Of a DNA stretch of 64,000 nt, positions 34,837 to 47,088 are shown one piece after another. This DNA comes from Carya illinoinensis (Eukaryota; Streptophyta; Magnoliopsida; Fagales; Juglandaceae). Numbering within the stretch: position 1 is the stretch's first letter; every line of letters starts with the position of its first letter. Where the stretch lies: positions 54,344,653-54,408,652 of the forward strand of contig NC_056752.1 of NCBI RefSeq assembly GCF_018687715.1, read 5' to 3'. The translations under genes were made by a program, and so were the position numbers. Below the pieces are notes generated by a model. It did no database searches, had not been told where the DNA came from, and saw only the letters and a list, made by a program, of their open reading frames with translations.

Positions 34837-35102
34837 TCAGGGTTGCTTTACCTTTTATTATTTCCTTAATGTAATTGGGCTCCTATGTTTAAGTTAATCG
34901 GATTTGCATTTGTATTTCGTTATTGTTATCAAAATTCCTCTATATTAATGGTAATCGAGTTTGTTTCTGAAAATGTCGTCGAGTCATTAATTGCACAACC
35001 ATCATCATACTTCCCATATTAAATTTATACAAATACAAAATATATTAATAAATTTATATTAAATTTATACAAATACAAAATAAGAAATCAAATACAAAAT
35101 AA
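34837..35102. other. Harbinger intergenic spacer between convergent genes
   Basis: AT-rich sequence with a short direct repeat (TATTAAATTTATACAAATAC, twice, near 35015-35080). Probably holds both 3' ends. Confidence 0.55.
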
Positions 35103-36234
35103 TCAATCCAAATCGTCGGACCGACTGCGTCTCGCCATGACCTTCCTCTGGAGTTGCTGGAAAAACTGCCGCTGCAATTCTGGCATGACACTCACATCCA
35201 TCATCATAATGCGCTGATCTGATTCCTTCTTCGCGAGCTCCACTTTCTCAGCCTCCAACCGCAGCCGTTCGTCCTCTTGGCGTAATTTTGTCCTCCATCT
35301 CATTGTCATACGCCATCTTCTCGGCTTTAAGACGAAAAAACTCTTTCTCCTGAGCGCGTGACTCCTCCAACAGAGTATACTTCATCTTCCTGAGTTGGAA
35401 GTTCTCCTCTGCATGCTGGCCTTGGGCCTTTCGTTTTCCTTTCTCAGCTTTCCTTCCAATTGGTCGGTCGGGCTCGATAACTTCATTCTCCATCACATGA
35501 TCCGCCTCGAGATCAAAAACTGAATCAACTGTTGCTCCGGAACATCGAGTTGGGGTCGGGGATGGGGACATCGTCTTCCTCCGCTTTGGATCCTCCTTTG
35601 TGGCGCGCCAAATCCACTTAAGTTGATCCTTCAACAGGTGCCAACAATGCTCGAACTGGAATGAGCATTTCTCGAGTGATTGGTACATAAGCTTCGCCTT
35701 CTCAAACTTGCATGAGAAAAAAATTTAAATATTAAACAAATGTTTGATTCGAGAAATTAAAGCCAAATTACACATGTAATGATTTGGAATTTTTACCTTA
35801 TCTGCCTCGGTCATGCCACTTTGATTTAACCCTTCAACTTGAGCTAGTTTCGCACAAAATTTGTTTGTGGCCTTTTGGATCACCGACCACCAGTGAATTA
35901 AGGATTTTATTGTCCGCTCATTTGTAGTTTCTTTAAATTGTTGAAAGTACTCAAAAATCTTTTCCCAAAGCTGGGAGTGTTTTTGATCTGTTCCCTGGAC
36001 GGCATCGAGGCTACAATTTAGCCATGCGGAGACAAGTAACTTGTCTTCCTCAGGGGTGAAATTCGCACCCCTCACTGATTTCCTAACGCCGATAGGCTCG
36101 TTAGGGGGTAAAGGGGGAGAGTCATCAAGAATCAATGGAGATGTTCCACATTGCCCACCATAAGTGGGCTCGAGTTGAGGATCTTCACTTAGGAGGTTGG
36201 TGAAGTACATGTGACCAGGGTTTTGTGAATCCAT
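35103..36234 (-). pseudogene. PIF/Harbinger ORF1 (Myb/SANT-like), one frameshift
   Basis: Exon 1 (36234-35797) encodes 146 residues with a Myb/SANT-like domain (GANFTPEEDKLLVSAWLNCS, WEKIFEYFQQF, IHWWSVIQKATNKF). An 90-bp GT-AG intron leads to exon 2 from 35706, in phase (TEADK-FEKAKLMYQ). Exon 2 encodes the NAM-associated C-terminal type region (FEHCWHLLKDQLKW), a basic stretch and a Gln/Arg-rich helical tail. An extra A in the A-run near 35287-35291 shifts the frame. The tail stays open in the next frame to 35103. ORF1 protein binds the ends and partners the transposase in known Harbinger elements. Confidence 0.85.
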
Positions 36235-38331
36235 CTCTAATAAAACACTTAATGTTAGAGCCCAAATAAAATGGAAAAGTTTACATCTTTTCTTCGGGGC
36301 TCAGGAACCGAATGGTGACATCAAAGATTTTTGGCCACCCACTCATGGCTGCAACACCGATTGCCAGTACTTGTTGGCCGTCTGGGTTACCTAGCCATCG
36401 AGGAGATGGCCAATCATATCCCGTATCCCCATATGCAGTTGTTATCATCACAGCCGAGGGGGTTTACTTTACACATTAATTATATTCACAACATAATACA
36501 AAACAGCAACCAAAACAGCATGCAAATCACAAATAAAAAAAATAAGAGCATCCCCATTCGAATCAAGTATTTACTATAATATAAAATATATTAATTACTA
36601 AAACGGCTCAGAATGGTGTAAATATTGACAGCATGCGTAAGTAAGGCCCCGAATATCGAATGGCTGCAAAACCCCACCCGAACCCAGATTGCATTTTGTG
36701 AAAAGTATTACAAACTGCAATATGGTAATCCGGATGAGGATTACCCCGCCATAACGATGGGTCCCTAATTAACACTAGTGAAATAACCCCCCCTATAACA
36801 CCATCATCATAGCCTATTGGAATGCATCCTTAGCCCGATATATATGAAACACTGCAAATGATATACAAGAATGGAACAAAAATTAATTAACGGAAATGGC
36901 TATTAATCTGAAAACAGAATCTGCACAGACAAAATAATATTAACATGGAAGCTCAAATAAAATAATCTGAAAACAAATGATAACTTCAGTCATCGAGACA
37001 GTTCATCAGTGTATTCAACACTCAAATTCCTCTAGTCATTTTAGGGTAAATGAATATTCACCAGCCACAAAAAGCCACATATGGACTGAGTACACAATTT
37101 CAAAAGAAATTGGAAAGGTATAAGAGCAAAAATAAATACCATAAACCCACGGCCCCAACCCATTAGATATATAAGTCCAAAAATCAATCCCTACAGACTT
37201 CACACCTAAATGAGATACCAAGGAAATTACATGGATCAATTGCACATGTTATTCGCATAACAAACATCACACCAAGCACATATAGGATGCAGAGAACCAC
37301 AAAAATCAATAGAATTTAAAGCAAATTTTGGAAGATTTCTCAGCTTGCCAAACATAATTTTCAGCTTATATAACTTGATGATAACCAAATATGTTCCACA
37401 TAGAAAGCCACAAATGAAATCAACACTTCCCAAATTCTGGCATGGTAATCAAAACAACACTCCCAAAGCCAACAAAATCTGTCCAGCGATTATCAGAGCA
37501 ACAAGGATATCAACAACCATCCGAATAACCCAAACAGAGCAACAATAATTCTCATTTTCAGACCCAGTTCAGCGCTCAACAAATCTCCATCACATTGAGC
37601 AAGAAAAGATTACTAAATACATAAAAAAAAATCTGCATAGAAGAACATACATAACCACAAAGTTTCAGATCCAAACAATATCAATTTCGGCCCTTCAACA
37701 GATATCAGTAGAGTTATCAAATCTCAGAGAAATGGTAATTGAAACAACAAATTCTCAGCAACCCAATTTCTTCAACCATTTTCAGCGCCTATTTTGAGCA
37801 AGAATGCTAGGGTTTTCAGATCATACAACACATCATCTAGAGGTTTAAGCAAAATTAGATCACGGTAAATCACTGCAACCATGATTAAACCGAGATGGGG
37901 GATTTTGTTTTTGAGATAGAGAAGCTCGGTGGCCAGCCATGGAGGATGCCCGGTTCACAAAGTCCAGCCATGGAAGGTGCCGAAACATAGAAAGAGATAT
38001 GTCAATAGGTGAGAAACCAGCCATGGAGGAAAGCGAAAGTTTAGAGATTACCCACATTCGGTGCAAGCCTCGTCTGATTGCGAGGGAGGAGTCGAGCAGG
38101 TGATTTCGCACGGCCACCCAACTGTCCGGAGAAGAGAAACGCGGGACCAAGAAAGAGAAAAACAATTTGAGGACAAACAGTAGATGCACAAATATGGGGT
38201 ATCACTGTACAAACCGGAAACCCAAATCGCATTTTAGGGATTGGGATGGAGAGCCATTTTTGGAAAAACCCTAAAATTTATCTCCAAATTTTAGGGAAAA
38301 CCACGGTATAGGGATGCTGATGGGGATGCTC
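36235..38331. other. Harbinger right part, non-coding
   Basis: Upstream region of ORF1. Only short frames that do not look like protein. The right terminal inverted repeat lies within about 38290-38331. Confidence 0.55.
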
Positions 38332-39100
38332 TAACAGTACCTTTCCTCTCTAGCAGTGTCCCATATTTCAAACTTAAACTGCTGTGGAGTCTTGCAAGGC
38401 TGTTGTCTGTGATAATAATGAAGCTCCCACGGTTACCTGAAATATTTAAACCAGCAAATGCACACGCATCAGAAATTAACTATATGGCTAGAAGTTGTCA
38501 ACTACTTTGATACAGAAATCAACACCTTTGATCTCTGTACTGTACGTCTTTCGTTGGCAACAGAGCTGCCCTGTTTGGGATGAGTTGGGGACCTTTACAA
38601 AAGAAAATTTATTCACATTCTTTAGTACTGATCTGTCTTCGCTGAGTCCGACACACACTCACTGTCTCTAATTAGTGGCATGCACTGATGCACGTACGTA
38701 CATGATCACCAGGACATATGCTTCGTTAATTTGCTTTGCATGCACAGTCGCACGTCCTCTGAGTACTGTTTTCTTTTTCTTTTCTTTTTTGTTTTTAACC
38801 GGGGAAGATAAAAATTTAGTAAATGATGCTGGGAACTTGCATCTATAAGTAAAAAAAAAAAAAATGGACAAATCAAAGTTTGAACTGTTTGATCTAGATC
38901 TTTAATTTAGCGTTGTGTTCACAAAAATTGATCTTTTAGACCGATTAAAAGATATCCTTGATGATATAATATCCGGATAAAGCTTTTTTACACCAAATTA
39001 GTTTTTTTCTCTCTCTTTTGATCTGTTTTTTCTCTTTCTAATTTCTCTCAAGTTTGACTTCCTACCTTCTTGATGATGAACAGCCATACACGTTCACACA
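38332..39100 (-). pseudogene. Block A RABF1 remnant: exon 4 and flanking intron
   Basis: 38335-38480 matches RABF1 54981-55130, including all of exon 4 (38341-38437), with small changes. Similarity reappears around 39082-39097 (ACAGCCATACACGTTCAC), as at 55152-55170, with unrelated sequence in between. No other exon is found nearby, so this is a truncated gene copy and not a transcript unit. Confidence 0.82.
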
Positions 39101-39532
39101 CACACACATATATATAATACTGTATATGTGTATGAAAGTCCTTTCAACAACAATAAAAATGTTGCAGAGGCAATTAAAGCATACCAAAAATATTATTGCA
39201 TTAAAAGTTGTGAGACAAGTATCATGCAGACGAACCAACCAAAATAATATTAATGTACTAAAAGTTGTGAGACAAGTATCATGCAGACGAACGTTATCAG
39301 TACCACCAAAGTATGTTCGAGTTCATTGGATTCCTCATTTTTCATGCCAATTAAGTACGGCAGAAAATTTTTGGCCCCTTATTCAGTATTCAATTGAAGA
39401 ACTTGAAAGATTGTGTGAAATCTCGTGTTTCAATTTCTGTTTGTGTACCATCTATATATAGTTAGCTATAATTGACAACACAATAATTATTTTTTTTCAT
39501 CATAATTTTATCATTTCGATACTATTATATAT
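39101..39532. other. Intergenic DNA with a short tandem duplication
   Basis: A 35-bp block (AAAGTTGTGAGACAAGTATC and following bases) occurs twice, near 39206 and 39260. No gene. Confidence 0.6.
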
Positions 39533-39704
39533 GAGAAATAATATTTACAGTCGTAGTTATGCAAGCGGCGTGCAGTCGTTTTGAAAAAATGAATTAATAT
39601 AGAACTCACATGAAAAAAAAACTAACTTTTGAATCGTGGATCCTACTTTTTTTCAAAACGATTGCACGGCGTTTATAATTCCACAACTGTATATAGCATT
39701 GCTC
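39533..39704. mobile_element. MITE, family M1, copy 2
   Basis: 172 bp. The left end GAGAAATAATATTTACAGTC pairs with the complement of the right end (GAGCAATGCTATATACAGTT). The inverted arms extend some 50 bp and centre on CGTGCAGTCGTTTTG. Confidence 0.75.
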
Positions 39705-39843
39705 TTTCTTAAATTAATTACAACATATAATAAGTCAGTTATTACACTAGTACCATCCAAATTAATTAGTAACCTCTCTTCAGAAACCCTTGCAGTTCTA
39801 GTGTAATAACTGACTTATTATATGTTGTAATTAATTTAAGAAA
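39705..39843. repeat. Perfect 46-bp inverted repeat (hairpin)
   Basis: 39705-39750 and 39798-39843 are exact reverse complements over 46 bases, separated by a 47-base loop. It abuts MITE M1 copy 2. Transcription across it would give a long perfect stem. Confidence 0.92.
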
Positions 39844-40065
39844 TTATATTTATAATTAAAGAGTATAGAAGTTCAGCATATTTTTTTTAAATATATAAAA
39901 TTTATATAAAAATTTAATTTTTTAATAATAAATTTTACTATTTTTCTAAATAACACAATTAGTACTATCAATTTATGTTACACCTACAAAGAAAGATGAG
40001 CCAGGCCTATCATTTATTATATTTTACGTAACAAACCATGTCAAGTGATTAATAGCATATGAATC
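39844..40065. other. Intergenic DNA, no gene seen
   Basis: AT-rich, nothing recognised. Confidence 0.5.
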
Positions 40066-40236
40066 GAGTAATGCTATATATAATTGTAGAGTATATAAAT
40101 ACTGTACAATCATTTTGAAAAAGAGTGGGATCTATAATTAAAAATTAGTTTTTTTTTTATGTGAGTCTCGTATTAATTTACTTTTTTCAAAAAGACTATC
40201 CGACATTTGTACAACCACGACTGCAAATATCATTTC
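40066..40236. mobile_element. MITE, family M1, copy 3
   Basis: 171 bp. Left end GAGTAATGCTATATATAATT; the complement of the right end is GAAATGATATTTGCAGTCGT. The same family as copies 1 and 2. Confidence 0.72.
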
Positions 40237-40239
40237 TTA

Positions 40240-40305
40240 TTTTTTTATAGAAACAATAATAAAAAACAAACACATAGCTAAAATCTCAGTTTGAATTGGC
40301 CTTTT
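40240..40305 (+). repeat. Fragment of segment Q end
   Basis: TAGCTAAAATCTCAGTTTGAATTGG-type sequence shared with 27520-27550 (exact over more than 25 bases), just left of the Mutator-like element. Confidence 0.7.
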
Positions 40306-40393
40306 AATCCTCCTCAGGAAGTAATTCACAGGGATGCGTCTGAAATGGTGAGTACCATGGTTCCAACTTATAATTTTTTATAGAGTATTGATA

Positions 40394-40446
40394 GGGATCA
40401 GCCACTGTAGCGGTGCGCAATTTTGCACACCCTACGTGGCATTTGT
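40394..40446. repeat. MULE left terminal inverted repeat
   Basis: Begins GGGATCAGCCACTGT, ends near CGTGGCATTTG, followed by a poly(T) run. Confidence 0.75.
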
Positions 40447-41981
40447 TTTTTTTTTTTTTTTTTTTGGTAATTAACCGAAACGCACCGTTTTCGGTCATTT
40501 GTTCAATTTAGCCATTTCGAATTCAAGATCCCCCCCCGTGTCAAATTCATTCCAGCCCGCGTCCATTTCTCCTCCCCACCTGCGTCGAATCTCGGTTGTC
40601 CACCGGCACTGGAACCGGCACCGGCGACGCCGACACCCAGCCCCTCTGCACAGCGCCGACCTACCTGTGTCTCGCAGCTCTCCTCCCTCCCTCTCGGCCG
40701 CCCATCTCTGTTTGTTTCTCCTCCCCGGTGTAGCTTTCCTGTCCGCATCTTACTGGGCATTTAAGGTGGATTTTGTGACAGCTCTCCTCCACGGTAGCTT
40801 CAGAATCGTCCCTGCTTCCGAATCAAGAAGCTGATTTCGAAATCTACATTTGTAGTAACAGGTCAGTGGTTTCTTGCCCTAGAATCGTCCCTCCCTATCT
40901 GTTATATTTAAACCCAAAATGGATGGGTAAGTTTTGACTGCTATTGTTGATGTTTGGTTTGTGTTTGAGTTTGTAGTTTGTGCATAGAATGATTTGCGAT
41001 TTTGGGTATTTTGGTTGGCTTCCGTGGCACGTTTGTTATAACAGTCGTAGAAATAATGAATGAATGAATGATTAAGAATATTGGGTCAAACAGGTTGTTT
41101 TGAAGCACAAAGCCATGATGATGGGATTGGTTAATTCGAAAAAAGCCTTAGAAAAGTTGATGTTGAGATATGTATGATAGCCTAGTTTGTTTGAAAGGAA
41201 AATAATATCTAAAGTTTGATATCATTCACCAAGAAAGTAGCTTTTATGCATATTTATTTTCCCTCTGAAATTTTACAATTACAATGGCCATAATTGTGCA
41301 TTGAGAGGAATGTTGGAGAATAAAGCAAGAAAAGGAAATCCTATTACAAAAAAACCCACATCGATTAATGGTTGAGACTAAAAGCTTGGCAAAGAGACTC
41401 TCAATAAGGATGGAATTTATTTCTCTAGAAGATGACCATGCAGTACTTTTTGTTAGAACCCATTGAGAAGTTTTACTGATTTTTGTGTTCTAGCCTTCCT
41501 TTTCCTTCAAATTCCAATCCATGCGCAGAAGGACAATAATCCCACTGCCATTTGAGTCACTTTTCATAGAATAACCCAAATAGCCCCACTTTTCACACCA
41601 TGAATAATATGCTTAAATGGCTTGTATTTGTGTTCCAACAAAATAGATGTCTGTTCCTGAAACATTGTCACTCCATAAACACATGATAAGTTCCATTGAA
41701 AATTCTGCATTGAAAGGAAATGAAGAACTTTATTTCATTAAACTCTAAAATGCATACAAATTTCCAACAAGATTATGTAGTTTAGGCTTTGCTGGAACAG
41801 TGAACACCATGAATAATACTTGCCCAATGGTTTTGTGTTTGTTTTCACTTTTCATATTCTTTTTTCTTCTCCTTTATTTTTTTTAACTGTTATCAATTAG
41901 GAGATGCTAATGTTACCTTTTCCTCATTTCATCATGCATGTGCTTTCCCTTTAAAGTGTCAGATCACTTTCTTCATTTTAT
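40447..41981 (+). other. Leader and probable 5' UTR intron of the FAR1-type gene
   Basis: 40525-40745 is C-rich on +, unlike its AT-rich surroundings, and looks like a 5' UTR. AACAG|GTCAGT near 40858 could be a leader-intron donor. No protein-like frame; the open frame at 40499-40834 is a composition artefact. Confidence 0.45.
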
Positions 41982-44732
41982 ATGATGGGGGAAGAGGAAT
42001 ATGGAATGGCACCCAGACCCCCAACCATGGATTCGCAGTCATTAATGACATCCCAAAATACATTTGAAGATCCAAATGATGTCCCGGATGTGAGTGTGCA
42101 TTTTCTTGCCTTTTATTGTTTTAAAAAAGAACATGTGAAGATAACTTATTCCAATTTTGCAGCATAATTTGTACCCTCCGAATTCGAGTAATCCGGAGTA
42201 CTTCCAGCAACAATTTTCTGCATTCCCAGAATCTTCAGAAAATGTTGGTTGTACATTTTCTGATGCTGCTGATGGTATTACACTTAATTTTGCTTTCACT
42301 TTAATGACACTAATATTGATTTGTAACTAAACCATCTCCTTTCTTCCATGTATAGAAATGTTATTTGACATAAATGAAGATTTAGAGGGTACCACTGTTA
42401 TCCTAGATGATGAGGTACGGGTCGAAACACCAAGAGCCGGCATGGAATTTGTTAGTGAGAATGAGCTGATGGACTATTATAAGAAATATGCCAAGCAAGA
42501 GGGGTTTGGTGTAAGGACACAGAGGACTAAGAGAGATGATGAAGGGAGATCCGTGTATGTTACTATTGGTTGTGCCCGTGGCGGAAAATACCAACCTAAG
42601 AACATTAATATGTCGAAGCCACGTGCGACAACCAAAACTGATTGTAAAGCAAAGATTAATGCAACGTTGAACAAGAACGACAAATGGGTTATCACTACAG
42701 TTGAAAGTGCACACAACCACATTACGGTCAGCCCCAAGAAGACAAGACTCTTACGATCTCACAGACGTCTAGATGAGCACAGTCAGAGGATCCTCGACCT
42801 CAATGATAGAGCCGGTATTAGAATGAACAAGAACTATCTTTCTCTTGTCGTTGAGGCGGGTGGTTTTGAAAATCTAGAGTTTCAAGAGAGAGATTGTCGG
42901 AATTTCATTGACAAATCTAGACACTTAAGATTGGGTAAAGGAGGTGGTGATGCCCTGTATAACTATTTTCAAAGAATGAGAAAGCAGAATGACGGTTTCG
43001 TTTCTTCCATGGATGTTGATGATGATGGAAGGTTACGGAATGTTTTTTGGGCGGATGCCCGGAGTCGATCGGCCTATGAGTACTTCGGAGACGTTGTCAC
43101 CTTCGATACGACATACCTAACAAACCGATACGGTATGCCTTTCGCTCCATTTGTTAGCGTTAACCATCATGGGCATTCCATACTACTAGGGGCGGGGTTG
43201 CTATCGAGCGAGGACACACAGTCATTTGTTTGGTTGTTCCGCACATGGTTGGATTGCATGAATGGTCAAGCGCCCAAAGCCATCATAACTGACCAAGACC
43301 GGGCAATGAAGAACGCAATCCAATTTGTATTTCCGGAGACCCGCCATAGATACTGTCTATGGCATATAATGCGCAAACTCCCAGAGAAGTTAGGATCTCA
43401 TTCCCATTTCTGCACGGGATTGAAGACCTCGATTCAGTCAGCATTGTATGATTCTCAGACCTGCAGAGAATTTGAGGAGATGTGGGGTGAACTTCTTGAT
43501 AAGTATGATCTTAGAGGTAATAATTATCTCAACTCGTTATATGAGGAAAGGAGTTATTGGGTCCCCGTTTACTTGAAGGATGTATTTTGGGCGGGTATGA
43601 GCACGACACAACGGTCAGAAAGCATGAATGCTTTCTTCGATGGGTATGTCCATTCTGGTACCACTTTGAAGGAATTCGTGGACCAATTTGATAATGCTTT
43701 AAGAAAGAAGGTGGAGGTAGAGACGACGGCTGATTTCAACTCTAGTAACCAAATGATCCCCTGCGTTTCCCCTTTCAATTTTGAGAAGCAGTTTCAGAAA
43801 GTATACACAAATGCAAAGTTTAAAGAGTTCCAAAAAGAGCTGATGGGCCTAATGTGTTGTAACTGCACACTGGTAACCAAGCAGGGGTGCATTTCAACCT
43901 TCGATATATTGGATGAAATATCTATTTATGACTGCAACAAAATTGTCCACTACACACTCTACTATAACGAAGAGGAATGTGAGTTAAAATGCACATGTGC
44001 ATTGTTTGAGATGAGGGGAATTTTGTGTCGACATGCACTTAAAGTTTTGCATCTGTCCCGAATTAATGTGGTGCCAGATAGATATGTGTTGGATCGCTGG
44101 AGGAAGGACCAGAAGAGGACATACACATTGATCAAAAGTAGTTATGATGATGTGCGTGCCAGTGGAGATTCACGGAGGTATGAGATGGTGGTTAAAAGAT
44201 GCATGAAATTAGCAACAAAAATTTCCCCGAGTGATGAGCGAGTCAATGCATTCTTGAAGGTTGTGGATGACTTTGATTCAAAATGTGATGATGTAACATT
44301 TGGGACGACATCCGAATCAACGAAGGTAGGACCGAATGTGGACACCGCGGACAAGGGTAAGAAGATATTAAGCCCCAATGTGGTCCGAGGGAAAGGAAGA
44401 CCCCCAAGTAAAAGAAAGGTTCCCCCTGTGGAGAAGATTACAAGAAAGAGAAAGGTAGTTGCTGTTTTTTGTAAATATCTATGTTAATCCCATGATTTAG
44501 CATTATTCACCGCGGTTTTTCTATGTTAATGTAGGCCTGCAGGAAAATATTTGTAGATCAAACACAATTGGGTGACACCGCGGCATCTGAATTCGTGGAC
44601 CAATCTAATGATGGAGTTGGTGTTGGTGTTGGGACACAAACCAGCTCAGTCACACAATTAAATATATCAGAAAATCAGGAGGTCTTCGGAAATTGGTTAC
44701 ATGTGTATTTGAAGATATTTTTTGTCCTTTAA
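41982..44732 (+). CDS. FAR1/FHY3-type MULE transposase (FAR1-RELATED SEQUENCE-like), intact
   Basis: Four coding exons with GT-AG junctions in phase: 41982-42089, 42163-42274, 42356-44454 and 44535-44732, about 838 residues. The FAR1 DNA-binding domain (about 100-195) has its Cys/His zinc ligands (TIGCARGG, TDCKAKI, ESAHNH). The MULE transposase core has Asp in VVTFDTTYL (about 324), Asp in AIITDQDRAM and Glu in TTQRSESMN. The SWIM finger is CTCALFEMRGILCRHAL. A basic tail (KGRPPSKRK) suggests nuclear import. FHY3/FAR1 regulate phytochrome-A genes, but relatives inside terminal repeats are transposases, and this copy lies inside such repeats. No stop or frameshift seen. If exon 4 is not used, reading continues to a TAA at 44485-44487. 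Confidence 0.88.
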
Positions 44733-46606
44733 GTTTTGACTTGTGTAAAGCTCAACTTCTTTTACAGCTCAGTTTCACTTCTTTCAGATATGCGGCGATA
44801 ATTGATTTGCTGCTTTTGTGTCGGTCATGGTAGTTGCTGCTTTTGTGTCGGTCATGGTAGTAGTTGATTTAGAAGATCAAATTTCAGTCATGGTAGTTTT
44901 CGTTTTGGTGTCGGTCATGGTAGTTTTGTAAACAAGTATACAAAACTGGTTTTGGTAGTCCTTAGTGCCCTGGGCCGTCTAGTATGTGAATTGGTGTTGG
45001 TTTTGATTTCCTTTTTTATGTATTAGAGAGTAGGGTGTACTTATTCTTGACAAATTGCCTTAGGTGGGGAATATGCCTAAGCGGGTGGTTTTTGTGTGGA
45101 GATGCAAAAGAGTGCCAATATGGGTTTTGGTGGTTTTTTGTACAATTTAAAGTAACTTTTGTGCAGAACCGTGAATACGAAATACAAAGGTTTTTATGTA
45201 GAGATGCAATATTTTTGTATTTTTTTTGGTGGTTAAGAGGCGGGGTTTTTTGTTGACCTTTGAAAGTAGCAGTGATAGGAAACTGAGAGTCTATTTTACA
45301 CTGTACAGCAGGTGGTTATTCTTCCCCTTTCTCGGGTTGGTTTGAACTTCCATTGTTTTGCACATGCAGTTTGTAGCTGATATTCTCTATGTGTTGTTTT
45401 TCAGTTTGTGGGTGGTTTTAATATGGTCCGAGGGAAAAAGATGGTCAAGAGTTTTTTCATGTACCTTGCTTTGGAGTTGACGACAAATGGTATAAGGAGT
45501 TATTTTAGTTGTATATTGTTTTTTGTTTTTACAAGTAAAATTTAGGTTCATAGCTATACTTCCTTTGCCTTATTTGCAAGTTAAGCCCCAAGAATGCCGA
45601 TCCTTTATGGTTTGAGAAGCAGTTGATGTCGAGTTCCATGAGGAAAGGAGTTTTGAAAAACAGGCAGAATGTGTTGCCAGCTAAGTAAGTGATGTAGTGT
45701 TTGTACAGTTGGGATTTTACTAACCAGCTTGCTATTATTAGTTTTGTCCATGTAACGGAGTGCTCAATTAGAGGCGGGGTATTTTCATAGGTATGACTTT
45801 TGCATCATGGGCGGAAGAGAAGCAGCTGAGTAAGCTGGAAGATTTCAATGTGAAAGTGCCAGAGGTGGTTTTTTATGTCATTGACAATCTACATGGTTTT
45901 AGAAATATTTGTAAAGTTTAGAAATCATTAGGGTGAGTGCTGCCGATCCAATTTTGTGTAATATCTTAGAGAGATATTTGTAAGTCTGAAAAGATGTATC
46001 TAATACAGTCAAGGATTTCCCCTTTCTATTGTTCAGCTGCTGAAAGATTAGACAAAAACAGATTCTACATGTACATTACTAATAGTGATGAATCGGTATG
46101 GGTTGTTATGAAGAGTTACATGCAGTTTTATAGTTTTGCCACCTTATGACATGTTTCTGGGGAATATTTCAGTTGGTGTTGGCTGAGAGAAGGAACCGAT
46201 CAGTTAGATGAAAACCTATGGCAAGCATGACCAATCTGTAAATCTGTAATGAACAAGAATTACAGATTCTAGACACTTAAAAACAGCAACCATCTCAATT
46301 CATGCACAAGCGGCCTGGAACAGCACTATGAACATTCACGGAGGCATGGTTTTCCCCATAAGCTGTGGCTCCATTGGAGCCCAAAATAAATTAGAGTCAA
46401 ATAAAACATACACAAGTTGGATGAAAACCAGTTAAAAAGCAGAATTTCATTCCATCCAAAACCAGTTTCGGAACCCCAAAAGATATCCCCTGCGTACACC
46501 ATAATTACAAGATGACCCTTTTGTGTAACATAATTTTCCACATAGAGAAAGTAGGATTACATATTACAATTATCACCAAAAACAACGTCAACATTTCCGG
46601 TGTGCG
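44733..46606. other. MULE interior between the two convergent genes
   Basis: Contains tandem repeats at about 44807-44935 (unit around GTGTCGGTCATGGTAGTTG) soon after the transposase stop. Short frames near 45421-45880 are not convincing. Probably holds both 3' UTRs. Confidence 0.5.
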
Positions 46607-47088
46607 TTACCCGAACCAAGCTAAAACTATTACAATTACAACAACCCAATACAACCACAATAATATTCGCTGGTTCTTTTTAAGCATCCTCTCTCTTTCT
46701 CTTACTTGATCTTCCCTTTTCTGAACTTCATATTCGCGAAGAAGTACATCATCCCACATATTCCAAACTTTATTCTCCCTCGTACGTAAGTTCTGATCTA
46801 GCAAATTAAATATATCCGTCCAAATGAAAAATCCACATCTCGTATCTCCCTGCACAGTAATAACACGCAGTGAACAGGATGTGTTACACCAAGCTCACAA
46901 CAACAAAAAATGTGAGAATGTCCAAGGTAACACCGCTTTACCATATCATACTTTGGGCAGGCAAAAAAACTCCTTCCAGGATTAGACTTAGTGTGCGATG
47001 TCTTTAGTCGTGTTTTCAAGCCACACCAACAACTTGGTGATTCCAGTGGACAATCATTAGAGAACGATGAAGATTGGGATGATGCCAT
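46607..47088 (-). CDS. GRF-type zinc finger protein with C-terminal membrane segment
   Basis: Exon 1 (47088-46942, 49 codons) and exon 2 (46849-46607, 80 codons plus stop) join in phase through a GT-AG intron of 92 bp, giving 129 residues. The junction completes a GRF zinc finger: CWCG, then GRSFFAC, then RCGFFIWTD (about residues 18-62). A charged coiled coil follows (VQKREDQVRERERML) and a C-terminal hydrophobic helix (ILLWLYWVVVIVIVLAW) that would anchor the protein with its N-terminus in the cytosol. GRF fingers bind nucleic acid in other proteins. An alternative in-frame ATG at 47127 adds 13 residues. Convergent with the transposase within one element. Function in transposition unknown. 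Confidence 0.8.

Larger units (their letters stand above)
32839..38331. mobile_element. PIF/Harbinger transposon
   Basis: 5493 bp. TAA target duplication (32836-32838, 38332-38334); block B shows the empty site GACTAACAG near 54978-54985. Ends AAGCATCCACAT and, on the complement, GAGCATCCCCAT form a short terminal inverted repeat. It carries the two genes typical of the superfamily in convergent orientation: a DDE transposase on + and a Myb/SANT-like ORF1 on -. Each carries a single disabling change. Confidence 0.94.

Noticed and set aside
37860..38232. Minus-strand frames near the Harbinger right end
   Set aside because: Not protein-like and they overlap the terminal region of the transposon.
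40499..40834. Pro/Ser/Arg-rich open frame before the FAR1-type gene
   Set aside because: Composition-driven (C-rich leader), no conserved domain; better explained as 5' UTR.
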